A DNA stretch of 34,822 bases. Source: Paulinella micropora (Eukaryota; Cercozoa; Imbricatea; Euglyphida). The position numbers and the translations under genes are program-made. The notes beneath the pieces are model-generated. The model made no database searches. It was not told the origin of the DNA and worked only from the letters and a program-made list of their open reading frames with translations. Below are positions 32,057 to 34,822 of this stretch, piece by piece; the stretch's first letter is position 1, and the number at the start of each line of letters is the position of its first letter. The stretch lies in assembly GCA_009731375.1 (NCBI GenBank), contig BJOX01000160.1:43838-78659 (forward strand), in the 5' to 3' direction.

Positions 32057-32629
32057 ATGACTGACCTGAACACCAAACAAGACTACTTGAATGAAATTGA
32101 AAAATGGAATCTTGACAGCGGCAATGTCAAAATGCCGACAATTAAATGGACTAAGCCTGATATTGTTTCTTTCTATGAGCAATACAAACCCCGCGATGAC
32201 AACGTGAAAGTGGTTATTCCATTGGAGACCATAACGGACGAAGAAGAGAGCACTCCTTTTAAGGTGAGTGATTTAAAAGAGACAGGTATCACGGAAATAA
32301 AGGCTAATGTAGGAGAAGAGATAGCGACTGCTACATGTACAGAAGAAGGATGTATATTAAAGAAAGATGTTGTTCTTCAATATGGTAAGTATAAAAAAAT
32401 GAAAATTGAAGATGTTGCTAAGATTGATAAACCATACCTTGAATATTTAATTGAACAACCTTATTTTAATAACAAAGATGCGGTAAAAAATATCTTTGAT
32501 ATCATATTACCTTCATTGTTTTTTTTTTCTGTATCACTGATCCTCAATAAAATTAGCAATAATATTGATATTTCCTCCTCCACCAGCAGAGACAGACTTC
32601 TGTGTAAAAGTCAATACATCACTCGGTGA
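32057..32629 (+). CDS. GKYKG-domain protein 2, right arm, overlapping the fibre gene
   Basis: 190 residues from ATG 32057. The N-terminal half (MTDLNTKQDYL...) is specific to this protein. Residues 113-145 carry LQYGKYKKMKIEDVAKIDKPYLEYLIEQPYF-like domain text, paralogous to GKYKG-1. In the left copy the gene ends shortly after at an ATTTGATATTTT stop context. Here an indel in an A-rich stretch puts the equivalent TGA out of frame. The ORF therefore reads through a T-run and overlaps the convergent fibre gene by 96 nt. The last 40 or so residues are probably an accidental extension, or the homopolymer is mis-sequenced. Confidence 0.65.
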   Translation: MTDLNTKQDYLNEIEKWNLDSGNVKMPTIKWTKPDIVSFYEQYKPRDDNVKVVIPLETITDEEESTPFKVSDLKETGITEIKANVGEEIATATCTEEGCILKKDVVLQYGKYKKMKIEDVAKIDKPYLEYLIEQPYFNNKDAVKNIFDIILPSLFFFSVSLILNKISNNIDISSSTSRDRLLCKSQYITR

Positions 32630-33775
32630 TAGGTATATATCATAACTTCTAAGATTGATTTGTTGAGTTGAAGCACTATTTACATATAGTTTAAAAATTG
32701 TTGTTCCGTTTGCGATAGCACTCGCCTTTGTGTCAGTATCTACAATTGAATACTTAGAATCAACATCTGCAAAACCTGCGCCAGTTAGTGTTCCATTTAA
32801 TACCATTCTGACAACATTTGACTTAGTATCTTCATTTGTAATACTTATCAAAGTGGGATAAACATTTGAATAATTGGTTAAATTAGCACCGCCCGCATCA
32901 AATGTTGCTTTATTCCTGATACTAATAATAGGGCTTTCAGTTGTGTTTGCTGCTTTACTTCCTTCCACTTCGTTTGTTATACTTGTGTTTATCGTATTCG
33001 TTCCCTCAATGAATAAACTAGCACTCGCTGTTTTAAGAGTTTGTATTCCAGTCTTTGCATCATTTCTCATTACTGCTGTAAAAGGTAATGTTGTATTTCG
33101 CAGGCTTACACCATTATTAGCATTCGCATAGTCAATCATATGAACTAATTGAAATAATCCTGTTATGGGATTTTCAATATAAAACTTAATAGCACCAAAA
33201 CCTAAATATTGAAATTGAATTTGAAATACATTTCCTTTACTCCAGTCTAAGTTTGGCATAGCCGAAGTTCCATCGCAAGGGTCGTCCCAGTCTTCTTGGT
33301 CAATATAATCTGCAGCACCTCCCGCATAATGTGCGATATTCATTCCTGCTTGATTTTTGTAAAAATAAAATCCATCGTTAAGGTCATTTCCTATTCCAAT
33401 ATATGAATAGTAATCTTTTGTATCATCCGTTGTCCATAGAGCAGTAAATCGGGCTAGGACACCCATTCCAGTTCTATATTTTATTCTCCTTTTACTTACC
33501 AGTCTAGCATCTGCCGTAGCATCCGCTGTTGTTTTCAATTCAGCCATATTATTCAAAAATGACACAGACGATTTTGTTTCTGTTTTTGTCCATATCCTAG
33601 TATTAATGGTATATGGAAAGATTTCTTGTAATACTGGTGTTAATTGACCTACTACTGCTTCGCCAAAAGCGGTTTTTGAATTATTTGTTTCAATATCACC
33701 ATCATATCCAACCCTGACGTTTATAAATTCTCCGTCAGGATTTTGTGCGATTAAATTTCTCTGGTGAGTATTCAT
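32534..33775 (-). CDS. Fibre-like viral structural protein, right arm
   Basis: 413 residues, intact. The N-terminal part (QNPDGEFINVRVGYDG, about 12-28; AFGEAVVGQLTPVLQEIFPY) may anchor to the virion. The central part contains SKRRIKYRTGMGVLARFTAL (about 94-113), the aromatic-rich FQIQFQYLGFGAIKFYIENP (about 189-208) and MIDYANANNGVSLRN. This pattern I recall from structural proteins of algal DNA viruses and marine phages, a family-level impression only. The C-terminal third is Thr/Ser/Asn-rich beta sequence ending in a Gly tract (SAGGGGN). A receptor-binding or vertex role is inferred. The capsid gene lies 50 nt upstream on the same strand. Confidence 0.6.
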   Translation of the reverse strand: MNTHQRNLIAQNPDGEFINVRVGYDGDIETNNSKTAFGEAVVGQLTPVLQEIFPYTINTRIWTKTETKSSVSFLNNMAELKTTADATADARLVSKRRIKYRTGMGVLARFTALWTTDDTKDYYSYIGIGNDLNDGFYFYKNQAGMNIAHYAGGAADYIDQEDWDDPCDGTSAMPNLDWSKGNVFQIQFQYLGFGAIKFYIENPITGLFQLVHMIDYANANNGVSLRNTTLPFTAVMRNDAKTGIQTLKTASASLFIEGTNTINTSITNEVEGSKAANTTESPIISIRNKATFDAGGANLTNYSNVYPTLISITNEDTKSNVVRMVLNGTLTGAGFADVDSKYSIVDTDTKASAIANGTTIFKLYVNSASTQQINLRSYDIYLSPSDVLTFTQKSVSAGGGGNINIIANFIEDQ

Positions 33776-33825
33776 CTCTTGTGTATATAAAACAAAAAAA
33801 TATTTTTTATTTTTATTATTCTTTT

Positions 33826-34822
33826 TTAGCTCATTAGAATTTCAACTCCTTTAACAAGCACACTACGTTGAAGAATGGCGAATGTGTAATGGTTGAGATT
33901 AGTTATGCCATTACCGCTCGCATTAGCACTCGTATTTGAAACAAATTCATATCGTCGTTCAGTGTCAAGGCTCAAACCGCTCACCTCATAGCCGTCGGTG
34001 TCCTTATCGCACAGCGGGCGGTTATTGTCCCAAGTATCTACATGGAACCAGTTGTAATGATAGACATCACTGTTTAGGATAGCACTCCCCTTCAACTTAT
34101 CCTTCAAAATCATATAGTCTTCATTCTCAGAAGTGTCAATGTCAAATTGTTGAAGACGTGAGCCGTCAAGGGTCGTATAATAAGAAATAATTTTAGCATC
34201 CGCCCTGTTGTCATTATCAAAAGAAGTATTAGCACTCTCAGTGAAATGAAAGGCTGAAGTATAAATACGACGAATTCTTTCACCCTGCGAGCGATTCATC
34301 TTAATAACATAATTTTGACTTTGTGTTGATAGGCTCTGCTTCCAAGCGATAGGATACTCAATCTTAAATGGAAAGCCTTCACCCGCAATCTTTTGCTGGA
34401 CACCGAGGATAGCATTCGGGTCAGTCTCAACAGCAAGAAATAGATTTAGGTTAGAGACGATAGCGCCAGAGGTTGTAGCGGCAGCACCAGTTGAAATAGA
34501 ACTTACATTAGTGCCATAGAATGAAGAGCGGTTGGTTTCAGCCCACACAATCCGCAAATCCAAAATTTCATTAAATCCAATAGTCTTATCCAGTTCAAAA
34601 ATAGTGCCAAACAACATACCCAAAGGAAACTTAACATTAATAACAGGGGTAGCAGTATTATCACCACCGCCTTCAAAATACTTAGCCTCCTCAAAAGGAA
34701 CATTTACCAAACTATAATTTCCAGCAGTGCTATCTGCGAGAGCGGTATCATCGTGGCGACGGGCATTAACAAGAGGCACTTTGTAGTATGTTTGAATAGC
34801 ATCCCTAACAGCATCATAAGTC
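33826..34822 (-). CDS. Putative major capsid protein, right arm (5' end off the window)
   Basis: The frame is open to the window edge at 34822. Codons before the GTG at 34779 are coding by comparison with the left copy (VNARRH follows in both), so this is a 5'-truncated gene of at least 332 codons. By comparison with the left copy about 160-180 residues are missing. Recognisable blocks are FPLGMLFGTIFELDKTIGF, SNLNLFLAVETDPNAI, YYTTLDGSRLQQFDI, YNWFHVDTWDNNRP and LQRSVLVKG near the C-terminus. Capsid identity is inferred from size, beta-rich composition, syntenic position and pairing with the polymerase. I did not recognise a named capsid family. Confidence 0.55.
   Translation of the reverse strand, partial: TYDAVRDAIQTYYKVPLVNARRHDDTALADSTAGNYSLVNVPFEEAKYFEGGGDNTATPVINVKFPLGMLFGTIFELDKTIGFNEILDLRIVWAETNRSSFYGTNVSSISTGAAATTSGAIVSNLNLFLAVETDPNAILGVQQKIAGEGFPFKIEYPIAWKQSLSTQSQNYVIKMNRSQGERIRRIYTSAFHFTESANTSFDNDNRADAKIISYYTTLDGSRLQQFDIDTSENEDYMILKDKLKGSAILNSDVYHYNWFHVDTWDNNRPLCDKDTDGYEVSGLSLDTERRYEFVSNTSANASGNGITNLNHYTFAILQRSVLVKGVEILMS

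Noticed and set aside
32874-33131. Plus-strand frame inside the fibre gene
   Set aside because: Antisense shadow of the fibre-like gene; no independent motif.

Overview
The window is eukaryotic nuclear DNA: GT-AG introns, LTR, tyrosine-recombinase and LINE retrotransposons, long microsatellites and assembly gaps. Both ends and the right quarter carry genes of a small DNA virus of the Polinton-like/adintovirus type. The host cannot be named from sequence alone. The one intact cellular gene has six introns of only 46-61 nt, which suggests a protist or fungus-like genome with very short introns.

Layout. (1) 1-3715 is a left viral arm: a putative major capsid gene (+, two frameshifts), a fibre-like structural gene (+, interrupted by a gap), then two small convergent genes (-) with a GKYKG domain. 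(2) 3975-13430 is nested retrotransposons: a Ty1/copia fragment (-), a complete but decayed Ngaro-like tyrosine-recombinase element (-, 5031-12178) with textbook split direct repeats, then a copia RNase H tail in the opposite orientation (+). (3) 13.4-21.5 kb is mostly noncoding host-like DNA with an intact multi-exon AlkB-family dioxygenase gene (-, 15041-16002), foldback and tandem repeats, and a 1.1-kb CATATA array that switches strand in the middle. (4) 21.6-26.04 kb holds two unrelated LINE fragments head to head. (5) 27.0-31.7 kb is a viral replication cassette: a small zinc-finger protein and a 1333-residue protein-primed family B DNA polymerase. (6) 31.69-34.82 kb is a right viral arm. 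It has the same four genes as the left arm, in reverse-complement order: GKYKG-1, GKYKG-2, then fibre and capsid on the minus strand. The capsid runs off the window edge.

The viral genes form a capsid-fibre-(GKYKG pair)-polymerase set. I see no integrase, packaging ATPase or protease. The two arms are related but not identical, and their similarity is patchy. The capsids agree at about half of positions by eye. The fibre C-termini and parts of the GKYKG genes are almost identical even at silent sites, which points to recombination between two related viruses or arms. The right half looks intact and the left half is decaying.
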